In this document: in pieces, positions 8,895 to 17,357 of the stretch
How the letters are laid out: the number at the start of each line of letters is the position of its first letter
Position numbering within the stretch: the first letter of the stretch is position 1
Assembly: GCF_963674925.1 (NCBI RefSeq)
Contig: NZ_OY771649.1
Coordinates: 558,001-622,000 of the forward strand
From: an uncultured Draconibacterium sp.
GTDB lineage: Bacteria > Bacteroidota > Bacteroidia > Bacteroidales > Prolixibacteraceae
DNA length: 64,000 bases
Reading direction: 5' to 3'
The notes under the pieces: generated by a model
What the model was told of the DNA's origin: nothing
Databases searched by the model: none
Seen by the model: only the letters and a program-made list of their open reading frames with translations
Position numbers and translations under genes: made by a program

Positions 8895-9686
8895 TTATCG
8901 AACTTTCATTACCAGGCGGGCCATTTCAACAGCACGCCAATCTCTTGTTTTTAACGCTTTCTGAACGGCCAACGAAGTGGTTAAATCCATATCGCCATTA
9001 TCGCTTTCCCAAAAGTTGGCAAGCTGACTGTAATCTTTATACATGCTGTAGGTTATATGTGATCCCACAGCCTCGTTTCCTGCCGGAAGTATTATGCGTA
9101 ACAGGCCCCATGCACCTTTTTTTCCATCGTCAACCATTTGTTGGTGCCAGGGTTTAAATATTTCGTTTTCAACTTTTTCGTAACTGTCGTGCTCTTGTTT
9201 CATGACATCCATAACCAAAACGGTTCCAAGTTCCATATCAAAATCGCCGGATGTTGTATTTATTTCTTTGCAATATACCTGATGAGCCATGTCGCGCGAT
9301 TTTACAGTTTTTTCCATCATCTCATCCCGTTCTTTGTCGCTTAAATTGGGGTAAGCTTTTTGCAGATATTCATCAAATTTACCGCCCGGAATACCTTCAA
9401 ACATGGCTGCCATGCTCGAGAATAATGTAACGGTAAAATACTGCGATCCCTGTTTTGTTCCACCGGGATTCATAGCCCACAGGTCCCAACCTATAATATT
9501 ATTATCTGCAACCCGTTGCTGGTGGATCTTTGACCAAAACTGTTCTACCTCCTGGTAATCCCCGTTCATATCGTCAGAAACAGACATAAATTCCATAAGA
9601 ATGTAAAGAGGTTGACCTTCTTCCTGTGCAAATAGAGAAACTGTGCATAGCAGCATTAAAGCGACTAAAAAAACAGACTTTTTCAT
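8895..9686 (-). CDS. Secreted protein with an internally duplicated domain, function unknown
   Basis: 263 residues with a clear signal peptide (1-20, ending in LFAQ). The mature part looks like two copies of one domain of about 110 residues. VEQFWSKIHQQRVADNNIIG with DLWAMNPGGTKQGSQYFTVT in the first half parallels VENEIFKPWHQQMVDDGKKG with RIILPAGNEAVGSHITYSMY in the second. The pattern resembles dimeric alpha-beta barrel proteins in which two ferredoxin-like halves pair within one chain, but this is inference. It is co-transcribed with the SnoaL-like gene. I do not recognise a named family. Confidence 0.7.
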   Translation of the reverse strand: MKKSVFLVALMLLCTVSLFAQEEGQPLYILMEFMSVSDDMNGDYQEVEQFWSKIHQQRVADNNIIGWDLWAMNPGGTKQGSQYFTVTLFSSMAAMFEGIPGGKFDEYLQKAYPNLSDKERDEMMEKTVKSRDMAHQVYCKEINTTSGDFDMELGTVLVMDVMKQEHDSYEKVENEIFKPWHQQMVDDGKKGAWGLLRIILPAGNEAVGSHITYSMYKDYSQLANFWESDNGDMDLTTSLAVQKALKTRDWRAVEMARLVMKVR

Positions 9687-10330
9687 AATGTTAAATTTTT
9701 AATTAGTTAGAATTATTGCGATGTTTTAAAAAGCACAGTGAAATTTCCGCTATAAGCCTCACATAAATATTGTTTTGCAATTTTGTACGTTATGGAGATC
9801 AAACAATTCGGCAGGATTCTTTTAATGAATCTTGGGTCTTTCATATTCTGATTGTTTGATAAGCCGTAGCAAGTTAGTGTATTTTGAAAATAGAATACAA
9901 ATAACTCCTTTAATATTTTTCGAATTGATGTAGTTGTTTACATAATCCGGATTCAATAGTTAACACTTAGTTGGTGTGTTGAGTAAATTTAAGTGATCAG
10001 CTAAATTTTATTATATTCTTATTGTAGACCTGTTTTAATGGGCATTTGGAACTTCGAAATGATTCTTTTGGGCATAATTTTTAGGAGTTTTTGCATAAGG
10101 TCAGTTTAATATAAGATAAAATCGAATAAATGACTGTTTTGTTCGACAACTGATTTTGAATCACCCCATAAAGATTTTGTTACCATAAAGAAAAGAAATC
10201 ATATGCTCTTAAACTCGGTAAAAAACGAAACCTGCATTAGGTGATTGGTGTAAAATATACCGAAACGAAAGCTATCGTACTTAAACAAATTCGTAAAATT
10301 TTAGGATTAACAGTATTAAATTAAATTGTT
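9687..10330. other. 644-bp AT-rich intergenic region with an inverted repeat
   Basis: No open frame of credible coding character was found. The notable element is ATCAAACAAT at 9798-9807, repeated in inverted orientation at 9851-9860. Between them GATTC and GAATC are separated by 7 nt, so the stretch can form a two-tier hairpin. It separates two divergent transcription units and must contain both promoters, but no convincing TAnnTTTG box stood out. Confidence 0.5.
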
Positions 10331-10840
10331 ATGCCAGTAAAAAAACTCAAAGCATTTCTTGACGAAAACAATGTAAAGTACATTGTAATCCGACATTCAA
10401 GTGCCTTTACCGCCCAGGAAATTGCAGCAAAAAGTCACATTTCGGGTAAAGAGTTTGCAAAAACTGTAATTGTAAATGTAGATGGTAAAATGGCTATGAC
10501 CGTACTTCCTGCTTCGTATCAGGTTGATTTTGAACTGTTGAAAGATATCTTCGGAACACCACATGTTAGTCTGGCGAGTGAAGCTGAATTTCAACGTTTT
10601 TTCCCTGATTGCGAAATAGGAGCGATGCCACCATTTGGCAACCTTTACGATATGGAGGTTTTTGTGGCCGAAACACTTGCTGAAGATGAAGAAATTGCAT
10701 TTAATGCAGGTACTCACACCGAGATGATTAAAATGAGCTATGCTGATTTTGAACGTCTGGTTGAACCGCGGGTATTTAAATTTTCGTGGAAAACAGTTTC
10801 TATGCCGGGGGATCCGAGTGAAAGGTGGGCATTTGAATGA
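10331..10840 (+). CDS. YbaK/EbsC-type aminoacyl-tRNA deacylase-like protein
   Basis: 169 residues, one YbaK/aminoacyl-tRNA synthetase editing domain. Diagnostic pieces are EFAKTVIVNVDGKMAMTVLP (about 41-60), GAMPPFGNLYDMEVFV (about 97-112), and the closing FNAGTHTEMIKMSYADFERL. Family members hydrolyse mischarged aminoacyl-tRNA in trans (YbaK, ProXp-like) in the cytosol; the exact tRNA specificity cannot be read from sequence. It is monocistronic, with a long AT-rich upstream region and a strong terminator immediately downstream. Confidence 0.85.
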   Translation: MPVKKLKAFLDENNVKYIVIRHSSAFTAQEIAAKSHISGKEFAKTVIVNVDGKMAMTVLPASYQVDFELLKDIFGTPHVSLASEAEFQRFFPDCEIGAMPPFGNLYDMEVFVAETLAEDEEIAFNAGTHTEMIKMSYADFERLVEPRVFKFSWKTVSMPGDPSERWAFE

Positions 10841-10842
10841 AC

Positions 10843-10879
10843 AAAAAAAAAGGATTTCTGTTTCAGAAATCCTTTTTTT
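10843..10879. terminator. Bidirectional terminator between the YbaK-like gene and mmdB
   Basis: An A-run, then AGGATTTCTG, a TTT loop, CAGAAATCCT and a T-run: a perfect stem with A/T tracts on both sides. It serves the two convergent genes that end at 10840 and 10901. Confidence 0.85.
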
Positions 10880-10900
10880 ATATATCGTAAGCAGTTTATC

Positions 10901-12571
10901 TTACATCAGGAAGCTCAACAAAATACCAGCTGCTACTGCCGAACCAATAACACCCGAAACGTTTGGTGCCATAGCGTGCATTAACAAGTGGTTGGTTGGG
11001 TCTTCTTTTAATCCCATACCTTGAACAACCCTTGCACTGTCAGGTACTGCAGATACACCGGCTGCTCCAATCATTGGATTTATCTTGTTCTCTTTTTTCA
11101 GGAACAGGTTCATGATTTTAGCACCAGCAACACCACCAGCCGTCGCAATTACGAAAGAAGCTGCACCAAGACCGAAGATCTTAATTGATGCCGGAGTAAG
11201 GAATACGTCGGCTTGAGTTGAAGCTCCCACCGTAATACCAAGCAAAATTGTAATGGCATCGATAAGTGGATTGGCTGCAGTATTTGCCAAACGTTTTGTT
11301 ACACCCGATTCTTTTAGCAAGTTACCAAAGAATAACATACCAATAAGTGGTAATGCCGATGGTGCAATGTATGCAGTAAGAATCAGACCAATAATCGGGA
11401 ACAGTACTTTCTCTGTTTTAGAAACCGCACGTGGAGGTTTCATTCTGATCAAACGTTCTCTTTTAGTAGTCATTAGTCGGATTACCGGTGGTTGAATAAC
11501 CGGAACAAGTGCCATATACGAATAAGCTGCAATCGCGATAGGGCCAATCAGGTTTTTCACCGTGGTTCCGTCGGGCAGAACATTTAATCCGTTCGCCAGT
11601 TTCGATGAAATGAAAATCGCTGTAGGACCGTCGGCACCACCAATAATACCAATTGCACCGGCTTCAGGTGCGGCAAATCCCAAATAAATCGCTCCAAGGA
11701 ACGTAAGGAAAATACCAATCTGCGCAGCTGCACCCAGTAACATCAGTTTTGGATTCGAGATCAGTGACGAAAAGTCGGTCATTGCACCAATACCAAGGAA
11801 AATAAGTGGAGGATACCATCCCTGAACCACACCCTGGTAAAGAATGTTGAGTACCGAACCAGGCTCGTAAACACCCAATTTCAGGTTAAAATCAGCCACC
11901 TGGAACATCGGAATGTTCCCAATTAAAATACCAAATCCGATAGGGATTAAAAGCATCGGTTCAAAATCGTACTTAATAGCCAGGTAAAGGAAAATAAATC
12001 CTACAATCATCATGATGATGTTTCCCCAGGCTATGTTGGCAAATCCCGAAAATTCGTAGAAGTTAAACAAACCGGCTACCGCGCCGCTGTAGCGTTTATA
12101 AATATATCCGTCTCCCGACAGGTTGCCGTCGGCGTTAATTTTAAGAACGCGGTTAGGTAATTTTACCTGAAGGGTTGTAACGTTATAACCTCCCTGTTGA
12201 TTCAGATCCTTGTTAGTGCGCAACTCAGTAATCGGAACGGTATTAAAATGCAACTCAACTTCGTCTCCAATAACTTCGTAACGGCCTGAATATCGCTGTT
12301 TTGCTGAGTCAAGAAGAAATCCTCCATCGGTTTCAAATGTAAACGTTTTGTAACGTTTTACTGTGGTTGGATCCTCTTTTTGATCAGGTTCTCCTTCTTT
12401 ATAAGTAGGAATTGGTACATATCCGTCGGAATGATTTATCCATTTCCCCTTTGTAATTACATCGCTGAGTTTTTCCGGCTGACCAGCAGCATATACTGAG
12501 GGCGCAAGAAAAATCAATACGAATAATAATTGAACTATTTTTCTCATGTCAGCAATGTATTGTTTAAGCAA
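10901..12571 (-). CDS. mmdB: Na+-translocating decarboxylase beta subunit with periplasmic N-terminal extension
   Basis: 556 residues. The C-terminal part, about 185-556, is the OadB/MmdB/GcdB family: multiple membrane helices with GGADGPTAIFISSKLA and GVSAVPDSARVVQGMG, the conserved segments around the ion-coupling Asp and the later Ser/Asp/Arg. It couples decarboxylation of carboxybiotin to Na+ export. Family members are usually about 370-430 residues. Here a signal peptide (1-28) and about 130 soluble residues precede the first family helix, with a beta-rich pattern ending GDGYIYKRYSG. It is last in the mce-mmdA-OadG-biotin operon; its start overlaps the biotin carrier gene by 8 bp. Methylmalonyl-CoA is the likely substrate given mce and mmdA, although oxaloacetate subunits are close relatives. 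Confidence 0.9.
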   Translation of the reverse strand: MLKQYIADMRKIVQLLFVLIFLAPSVYAAGQPEKLSDVITKGKWINHSDGYVPIPTYKEGEPDQKEDPTTVKRYKTFTFETDGGFLLDSAKQRYSGRYEVIGDEVELHFNTVPITELRTNKDLNQQGGYNVTTLQVKLPNRVLKINADGNLSGDGYIYKRYSGAVAGLFNFYEFSGFANIAWGNIIMMIVGFIFLYLAIKYDFEPMLLIPIGFGILIGNIPMFQVADFNLKLGVYEPGSVLNILYQGVVQGWYPPLIFLGIGAMTDFSSLISNPKLMLLGAAAQIGIFLTFLGAIYLGFAAPEAGAIGIIGGADGPTAIFISSKLANGLNVLPDGTTVKNLIGPIAIAAYSYMALVPVIQPPVIRLMTTKRERLIRMKPPRAVSKTEKVLFPIIGLILTAYIAPSALPLIGMLFFGNLLKESGVTKRLANTAANPLIDAITILLGITVGASTQADVFLTPASIKIFGLGAASFVIATAGGVAGAKIMNLFLKKENKINPMIGAAGVSAVPDSARVVQGMGLKEDPTNHLLMHAMAPNVSGVIGSAVAAGILLSFLM

Positions 12572-12989
12572 TTTCTATTAACAGATCATCTTGCAACACA
12601 CTGTCGCCCACATTAACTTTAATGGCTGTAACCTCTCCACCTTTTGTGGTTTGTACCTGGTTTTCCATTTTCATGGCTTCCATAACCATCAGGTTTTGGC
12701 CTTCGGTTACTACGTCGCCAACCGATACATTAATTTTCAAAATTGTACCTGGTAGTGGTGCTGTTACTTTGTGTTTGCCGGTTGATTGAGTTTTTTTGAT
12801 CTGACCTTCTCCAGGCATTTTTTCAACCGGTTTCCGAATCAGTTTCGGAGTTTTTGAAGTTTTTACTTCTCCGTGAATTTGAACTTCGTAAATGGTTCCG
12901 TTTACATCTAATTCGGCAACATTGTCTTCAATGTCTTTTAAATGAACGTCGTATTCGTTACCACTAATTGTGAATTTATATTTTTTCAT
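12564..12989 (-). CDS. mmdC: Biotin carboxyl carrier subunit of the decarboxylase
   Basis: 141 residues. The last 70 form a biotinyl domain with the biotin-attachment motif VMEAMKMENQV (K107 is the acceptor lysine). The N-terminus is a short beta-rich docking part, joined by a linker rich in Lys/Pro/Thr. It shuttles CO2 as carboxybiotin from the carboxyltransferase subunit (MmdA) to the membrane subunit (MmdB). The overlap with mmdB suggests translational coupling and matched stoichiometry. Confidence 0.9.
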   Translation of the reverse strand: MKKYKFTISGNEYDVHLKDIEDNVAELDVNGTIYEVQIHGEVKTSKTPKLIRKPVEKMPGEGQIKKTQSTGKHKVTAPLPGTILKINVSVGDVVTEGQNLMVMEAMKMENQVQTTKGGEVTAIKVNVGDSVLQDDLLIEIA

Positions 12990-13024
12990 TGTATTCTTTT
13001 TTTACACTTTGTATTCAGAATTAT

Positions 13025-13396
13025 TTATCGCGGCCAGTTGTTTTGTACACTGTAAATTTTAGAACTCCATGGAGAGTATGATTTCTTTACCTTTTTAATG
13101 GTAACGATGTTACTCTCTTCGTCGTGCAGTTCGTTAAAGTACATGTGCAGGGCCAAACTGATTGCTGCAGTTACGTTACCTTCAATGTAATCTTCGTCTT
13201 CCTTAACTTCTGCCTGCCCTTTGGTTTTGTTTCTTTTTAGCTTCTCCTTGTTGAATTTCATGTTAATCAACTTTGGAGCATTGTTAAACACAATAACCAA
13301 ACAGGTAAGTGCTGCAAAAACAATGCAGAATCCAACGATTGCAACAGTGTACCCAAACTGAACAGAACTGGCTAATAGAATTGATAATGGTTCCAT
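13025..13396 (-). CDS. OadG-family (gamma/delta) membrane anchor subunit
   Basis: 123 residues with a single N-terminal transmembrane helix (about 13-36, FGYTVAIVGFCIVFAALTCL) and a charged cytosolic tail ending in SKIYSVQNNWPR. This matches the OadG/MmdD type, which anchors the carboxyltransferase to the beta subunit and aids assembly. Its position between mmdA and the biotin carrier is standard for Bacteroidota. Confidence 0.85.
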   Translation of the reverse strand: MEPLSILLASSVQFGYTVAIVGFCIVFAALTCLVIVFNNAPKLINMKFNKEKLKRNKTKGQAEVKEDEDYIEGNVTAAISLALHMYFNELHDEESNIVTIKKVKKSYSPWSSKIYSVQNNWPR

Positions 13397-13410
13397 AATT
13401 TGTTCTGTTT

Positions 13411-14970
13411 TTAAAGTGGGATATTTGAATGCTTCTTAGGTGGATTAACCAGTTTCTTGGTAGCAAGGCTTTGTAATCCGCGAATAATTCTGAACCTTGT
13501 GTTACGAGGCTCGATAACATCGTCGATATATCCGAATGATGCAGCCTGATATGGATTAGCGAATTTCTCTTTGTATTCTTCCTCGTGGTCGGCAACAAAT
13601 TTAGCACGCTCTTCAGCATCTTCAATATCGCGTAATTTTCTTCCGTGAAGTACTTCAACAGCTCCGGCAGCACCCATAACAGCAATTTCGGCAGTTGGCC
13701 ATGCATAGTTCAGGTCGCCACGCAGTTGTTTACTCGACATTACATCGTGTGCACCACCGTATGATTTGCGAAGTGTGATAGTGATTTTAGGTACAGTAGC
13801 TTCGCCGTAAGCAAACATTAGTTTTGCTCCGTGGGTAATAATACCACCATATTCCTGACGGCTTCCCGGCAAGAATCCCGGAACATCAACAAGAGTAATA
13901 ATTGGAATATTGAATGCGTCGCAGAAACGTACAAAACGAGCAGCTTTTACTGATGCATTAATGTCGAGTACACCAGCTAGGTAGTTTGGCTGGTTAGCTA
14001 CAATACCAACAGGTTGTCCGTCGAATTTAGCAAAACCAACAACGATGTTTTTCGCATAGTTACGGTGAATTTCAAGGAATTCGCCATAGTCAACAATGGT
14101 ATGAATAACATCTTTAACCTCGTAAGGCTGGTTCGGATTGTCAGGAATGATTTCATTCAAGGCATCGTCCAGACGATCGATTGGGTCGGCACTGTCAGTA
14201 ACAATCGGATCTTCCAGGTTATTTTGTGGCAGGTAGCTGATCAATTTACGCAAGATCGAAATACCTTCCTGTTCGTTTTCAACAAGGAATTGTGCAACAC
14301 CTGATTTAGATGCATGAACTTTACCACCACCAAGGTCTTCCACCGAAATGTCTTCGCCGGTTACTGTTTTAACAACTTTTGGCCCGGTTACAAACATGTA
14401 CGAGTTTTGCTCGGTCATCATGATAAAGTCGGTTAGGGCAGGAGAGTAAACTGCACCACCGGCACATGGGCCGAAAATAGCTGAGATTTGTGGAATAACT
14501 CCTGATGCCAAAATATTACGCTGGAAAATTTCGGCATAACCGGCCAGCGAATTCACACCTTCCTGAATACGTGCACCACCCGAGTCGTTGATACCAATTA
14601 CCGGTGCTCCGGCTTTCATGGCCATATCCATTACCTTGCAAATTTTCTGTGCAAAGGTTTCTGATAACGATCCTCCGAAAACGGTAAAGTCTTGCGAGAA
14701 AACATAAACTACACGTCCGTCGATTGTTCCGTGACCGGTAACAACGCCGTCGCCCAAAAATTTGGTTTTTTCTAATCCGAAGTTTGTACAGCGGTGTGTA
14801 ACAAACATGTCAAATTCTTCGAAACTACCTTCATCTAACAGAAGTTCGATTCTTTCGCGAGCAGTAAATTTGCCTTTTTTGTGCTGCGCTTCAATTCTTT
14901 TCAATCCGCCACCCAGCTTAGCTTCTGCTCTTAGGTCGATTAACTTTTTAATTTTATCCTGGTTGCTCAT
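13411..14970 (-). CDS. mmdA: Methylmalonyl-CoA decarboxylase alpha (carboxyltransferase) subunit
   Basis: 519 residues, the length of MmdA and propionyl-CoA carboxylase beta. Crotonase-fold carboxyltransferase halves are visible: GINDSGGARIQEGVNSLAGY with GPCAGGAVYSPALTDF (N half, oxyanion loops), and DVPGFLPGSRQEYGGIITHG with KSYGGAHDVMSSKQLRGD (C half). It moves the carboxyl group from methylmalonyl-CoA to biotin on the carrier subunit. The membrane and biotin subunits in the same operon, with no biotin carboxylase nearby, argue for the Na+-pumping decarboxylase rather than an ATP-driven carboxylase. It is 24 bp downstream of mce. Confidence 0.9.
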   Translation of the reverse strand: MSNQDKIKKLIDLRAEAKLGGGLKRIEAQHKKGKFTARERIELLLDEGSFEEFDMFVTHRCTNFGLEKTKFLGDGVVTGHGTIDGRVVYVFSQDFTVFGGSLSETFAQKICKVMDMAMKAGAPVIGINDSGGARIQEGVNSLAGYAEIFQRNILASGVIPQISAIFGPCAGGAVYSPALTDFIMMTEQNSYMFVTGPKVVKTVTGEDISVEDLGGGKVHASKSGVAQFLVENEQEGISILRKLISYLPQNNLEDPIVTDSADPIDRLDDALNEIIPDNPNQPYEVKDVIHTIVDYGEFLEIHRNYAKNIVVGFAKFDGQPVGIVANQPNYLAGVLDINASVKAARFVRFCDAFNIPIITLVDVPGFLPGSRQEYGGIITHGAKLMFAYGEATVPKITITLRKSYGGAHDVMSSKQLRGDLNYAWPTAEIAVMGAAGAVEVLHGRKLRDIEDAEERAKFVADHEEEYKEKFANPYQAASFGYIDDVIEPRNTRFRIIRGLQSLATKKLVNPPKKHSNIPL

Positions 14971-14994
14971 AAAATCGGTTATTATAAGTGTCTT

Positions 14995-15399
14995 TTATTC
15001 TTTTCCACAAATTTCGGTTAATACACCCATGGTAGCTTTTGGATGAAGGAAACCAATGTTTAAGCCTTCGGCCCCTTTTCGCGCTGTTTTGTCGATTAGC
15101 TGAACGCCTTTTTCTCCCAACTCGTTCAACGAATCGTTTACACTGTCAACAGCAAAAGCAAGGTGGTGTACGCCCTGACCTTTTTTCTCAAGGAATTTGC
15201 CAATTGGTCCGTCAGGACTGGTTGATTCCAATAACTCGATTTTAGTGTCGCCAACCTGGAAGAAGGCGGTTTTTACTTTTTGGTCTGCCACTTCTTCAAC
15301 GGCATAGCATTTTAGACCCAGCATCTCTTCGTAGTAAGGAATAGCTTCTTCTAAACTATTTACCGCGATCCCGATGTGTTCTATATGTGAAATGTTCAT
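14995..15399 (-). CDS. mce: Methylmalonyl-CoA epimerase
   Basis: 134 residues, one glyoxalase/VOC fold. Metal ligands fit the family: H in HIEHIGIAVNSLEEA (near residue 7), the Q/E pair in KIELLESTSPDGPI, and HHLAFAVDSV (near 90), closing with the Glu in MGVLTEICG. It interconverts (R)- and (S)-methylmalonyl-CoA so that the product of the B12 mutase can enter the decarboxylase. First gene of the operon; the methylmalonyl-CoA mutase itself is not in the window. Confidence 0.92.
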   Translation of the reverse strand: MNISHIEHIGIAVNSLEEAIPYYEEMLGLKCYAVEEVADQKVKTAFFQVGDTKIELLESTSPDGPIGKFLEKKGQGVHHLAFAVDSVNDSLNELGEKGVQLIDKTARKGAEGLNIGFLHPKATMGVLTEICGKE

Positions 15400-15700
15400 C
15401 TTGTAAATAATTGTATTCTTGAAAATAAGCAGATTTTGAAGCAGTTAGTACAGTTTATTCAGGCATTAATCGTTTCTATTTCTGCTTATTTAGAATGGTT
15501 ATAAAATATTAATAGTCAATTTTTTAAACTCCAACAAAGTTAGGCTTCTTATAATTCCTCATTCGCGAAAACCCGAAAACCTGATCGTTTGGTATCACGA
15601 TTTTAGAATTAGTTAATATTCGAACGAAATGATAAAATTGTTGATGATAATAGTCATAAAAAAAGCAGACTTTAAGTCTGCTTCATTAAACATATGTCTT
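15400..15700. other. Promoter-bearing intergenic region upstream of mce
   Basis: About 300 bp between the mce start and the end of the CoA-transferase gene, both on the minus strand. The part near 15660 holds the CoA-transferase terminator; the rest must carry the promoter of the decarboxylase operon. It is AT-rich and has no credible gene; no operator could be recognised. Confidence 0.4.
15661..15683 (-). terminator. Terminator after the acetyl/succinyl-CoA transferase gene
   Basis: AAGCAGACTT and AAGTCTGCTT form a near-perfect palindrome; on the minus strand it is followed by a run of T. It lies 18 bp past the transferase stop, so the transferase and the decarboxylase operon are separate transcription units. 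Confidence 0.8.
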
Positions 15701-17008
15701 TTATTCACCCCTTACATAATGGTAATGTGGACCGAATCGTTCAAACGATGCTTTGTCTAAAGATTCCTGATGATCAGGGTGAGCGATAGATATCAGAAGT
15801 TTTGCTCTTTCCTGAAGTGTTTTACCATATAAGTTTACAGCACCATACTCAGTTACCACCCAATGCATGTTTGCACGAGTAGTTACAACGCCTGATCCGG
15901 AAAGTAAGGTTGGGCTAATTTTAGAAATACCTTTATTAGTTACCGACGGAAGTGCAATAATTGGTTTACCTTTTTTAGAGTGACCCGCACCGCGGATAAA
16001 GTCAATTTGACCTCCAACTCCCGAGTAGTGCGTAATACCAATTGAGTCGGCACAAACCTGACCTGTTAAGTCGATAGCAAGTGCTGAGTTAATTGCAGTT
16101 ACTTTATCGTTCTTACGTATGCTTGCCACGTGGTTGGTGTGCGCAACATCCATCATAGCAACACGTGGGTTGTCGTCAACAAAATCGTATAGTGCTTGTG
16201 ATCCCATAAGGAATGATGCTACCATTTTTCCCGGATCTGTTTTTTTCTTTTTACCAGTGATAACTCCTTTTTCAACCAAAGGAAGAATACCATCGGCGAA
16301 CATCTCGGTATGTACTCCAAGGTCTTTATGGTTGCCCAATTGCGCCAGAACAGCATTCGGAATACCACCAATACCCATTTGTAAACAAGCACCATCTTCA
16401 ACTAATTCGGCAACATTAGTACCAATTTTAATATCCATTTCTGTAAGTGGTGCCGGATCGTGAACATATAACGGAATGTCATCTTCAACGAAAATATCAA
16501 TCTCATCAATATGCATCATTGCATCACCCCATGCTCTCGGAACATTTGGGTTAACAGCTGCAATTACCGTATCGGCATTTTCAATAGCGGCACGGGTTGC
16601 GTCAACAGATGTTCCTAATGAAACGAAACCATGTTTGTCAGGAACTGACACCATAATCATGGCAACATTTACTTTTAAATAACCTCTGCGCATTAAACGC
16701 TGGGTTTCGCTTAAGAAAATTGGAATGTAATCGGCGTAACCAGCCTGAGTTTGTTTTCTCAGGTTTCCTCCTACAAAAAATTGTTCAGAATGAAAGATTC
16801 CTTCGAATTCAGGATTGGCATATTCAACCTGACCTTCTACATGGATATGCTGAATGGTAACATTGTGAAACTCTTTGTTGCGACCTCTCTCAACCATCGG
16901 TTTAATTAAGGTATGAGGAGTAACGGCAACACTACTTAAATGGACTCTGTCTCCGGTTTTAATAACCTTAACAGCTTCTTCCGGTGATACGTACTTGATA
17001 TTTTTCAT
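15701..17008 (-). CDS. Acetyl-CoA hydrolase/transferase family (succinyl-CoA:acetate or propionyl-CoA:succinate CoA-transferase)
   Basis: 435 residues, family I CoA-transferase (AcH/Cat1 type). The glycine-rich CoA site is LQMGIGGIPNAVLAQLGNHK (about 210-229), and the catalytic glutamate is in VVTEYGAVNLYGKTLQERAK (near residue 392). Next to the Na+-pumping methylmalonyl-CoA pathway, the useful reaction is transfer of CoA from propionyl-CoA to succinate, or from succinyl-CoA to acetate, saving a thioester bond in propionate fermentation. Which acyl pair is preferred cannot be told. It has its own terminator and about 250 bp upstream to the divergent regulator gene. Confidence 0.85.
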   Translation of the reverse strand: MKNIKYVSPEEAVKVIKTGDRVHLSSVAVTPHTLIKPMVERGRNKEFHNVTIQHIHVEGQVEYANPEFEGIFHSEQFFVGGNLRKQTQAGYADYIPIFLSETQRLMRRGYLKVNVAMIMVSVPDKHGFVSLGTSVDATRAAIENADTVIAAVNPNVPRAWGDAMMHIDEIDIFVEDDIPLYVHDPAPLTEMDIKIGTNVAELVEDGACLQMGIGGIPNAVLAQLGNHKDLGVHTEMFADGILPLVEKGVITGKKKKTDPGKMVASFLMGSQALYDFVDDNPRVAMMDVAHTNHVASIRKNDKVTAINSALAIDLTGQVCADSIGITHYSGVGGQIDFIRGAGHSKKGKPIIALPSVTNKGISKISPTLLSGSGVVTTRANMHWVVTEYGAVNLYGKTLQERAKLLISIAHPDHQESLDKASFERFGPHYHYVRGE

Positions 17009-17282
17009 GTTTTATCGGATTATAAAATACGGCTAATAATTTCAGGTGCGCAAAGATAGAAATATAATTCCCCCCACTATGATTCGAATATTATTTCGAA
17101 AGGTTCGATAGCTTTTGTAAAGTTTGTGTTAAAGAAGACCTTAAGGTGTGAAATCATATCTTTTATACAAGGCTCCTGGTTTTAGGGTAAGCCTTTCTCT
17201 CAATGAGATTTTTGTCCCATATTGAAAATATGATAATGATTTTTAGTAAATAACTGTGTATTTGGTTGAAAAAGAGCAAATG

Positions 17283-17298
17283 TACGTAAAATTACGTA
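17283..17298. promoter_or_regulatory. Palindromic operator candidate upstream of the LuxR-type regulator
   Basis: TACGTAA-AA-TTACGTA is a perfect 7-bp inverted repeat with a 2-nt spacer, about 60 bp before the regulator start and about 25 bp before a TATTTTTG -7 box at 17321-17328. Its core GTAAAATTAC recurs at 18674-18683 upstream of the curlin genes. A dimeric LuxR-type HTH protein would bind such a site; that it is the adjacent regulator is inference. Confidence 0.5.
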
Positions 17299-17320
17299 GG
17301 AGTATTTTTACTTATTTTTA

Positions 17321-17328
17321 TATTTTTG
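17321..17328 (+). promoter_or_regulatory. -7 promoter element for the LuxR-type regulator
   Basis: TATTTTTG fits the Bacteroidota TAnnTTTG -7 consensus. Transcription would start near 17335, downstream of the far-upstream in-frame ATG at 17256, which supports the internal ATG at 17358 as the true start. No good TTG at the usual -33 distance was seen. Confidence 0.4.
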
Positions 17329-17357
17329 AAATAGCTCAATGTAAAACCAGGAGAAAA

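Noticed and set aside
17009..17255. Possible small gene between the CoA-transferase and the LuxR regulator
   Set aside because: No frame longer than a few tens of codons with credible composition; treated as a divergent promoter region.
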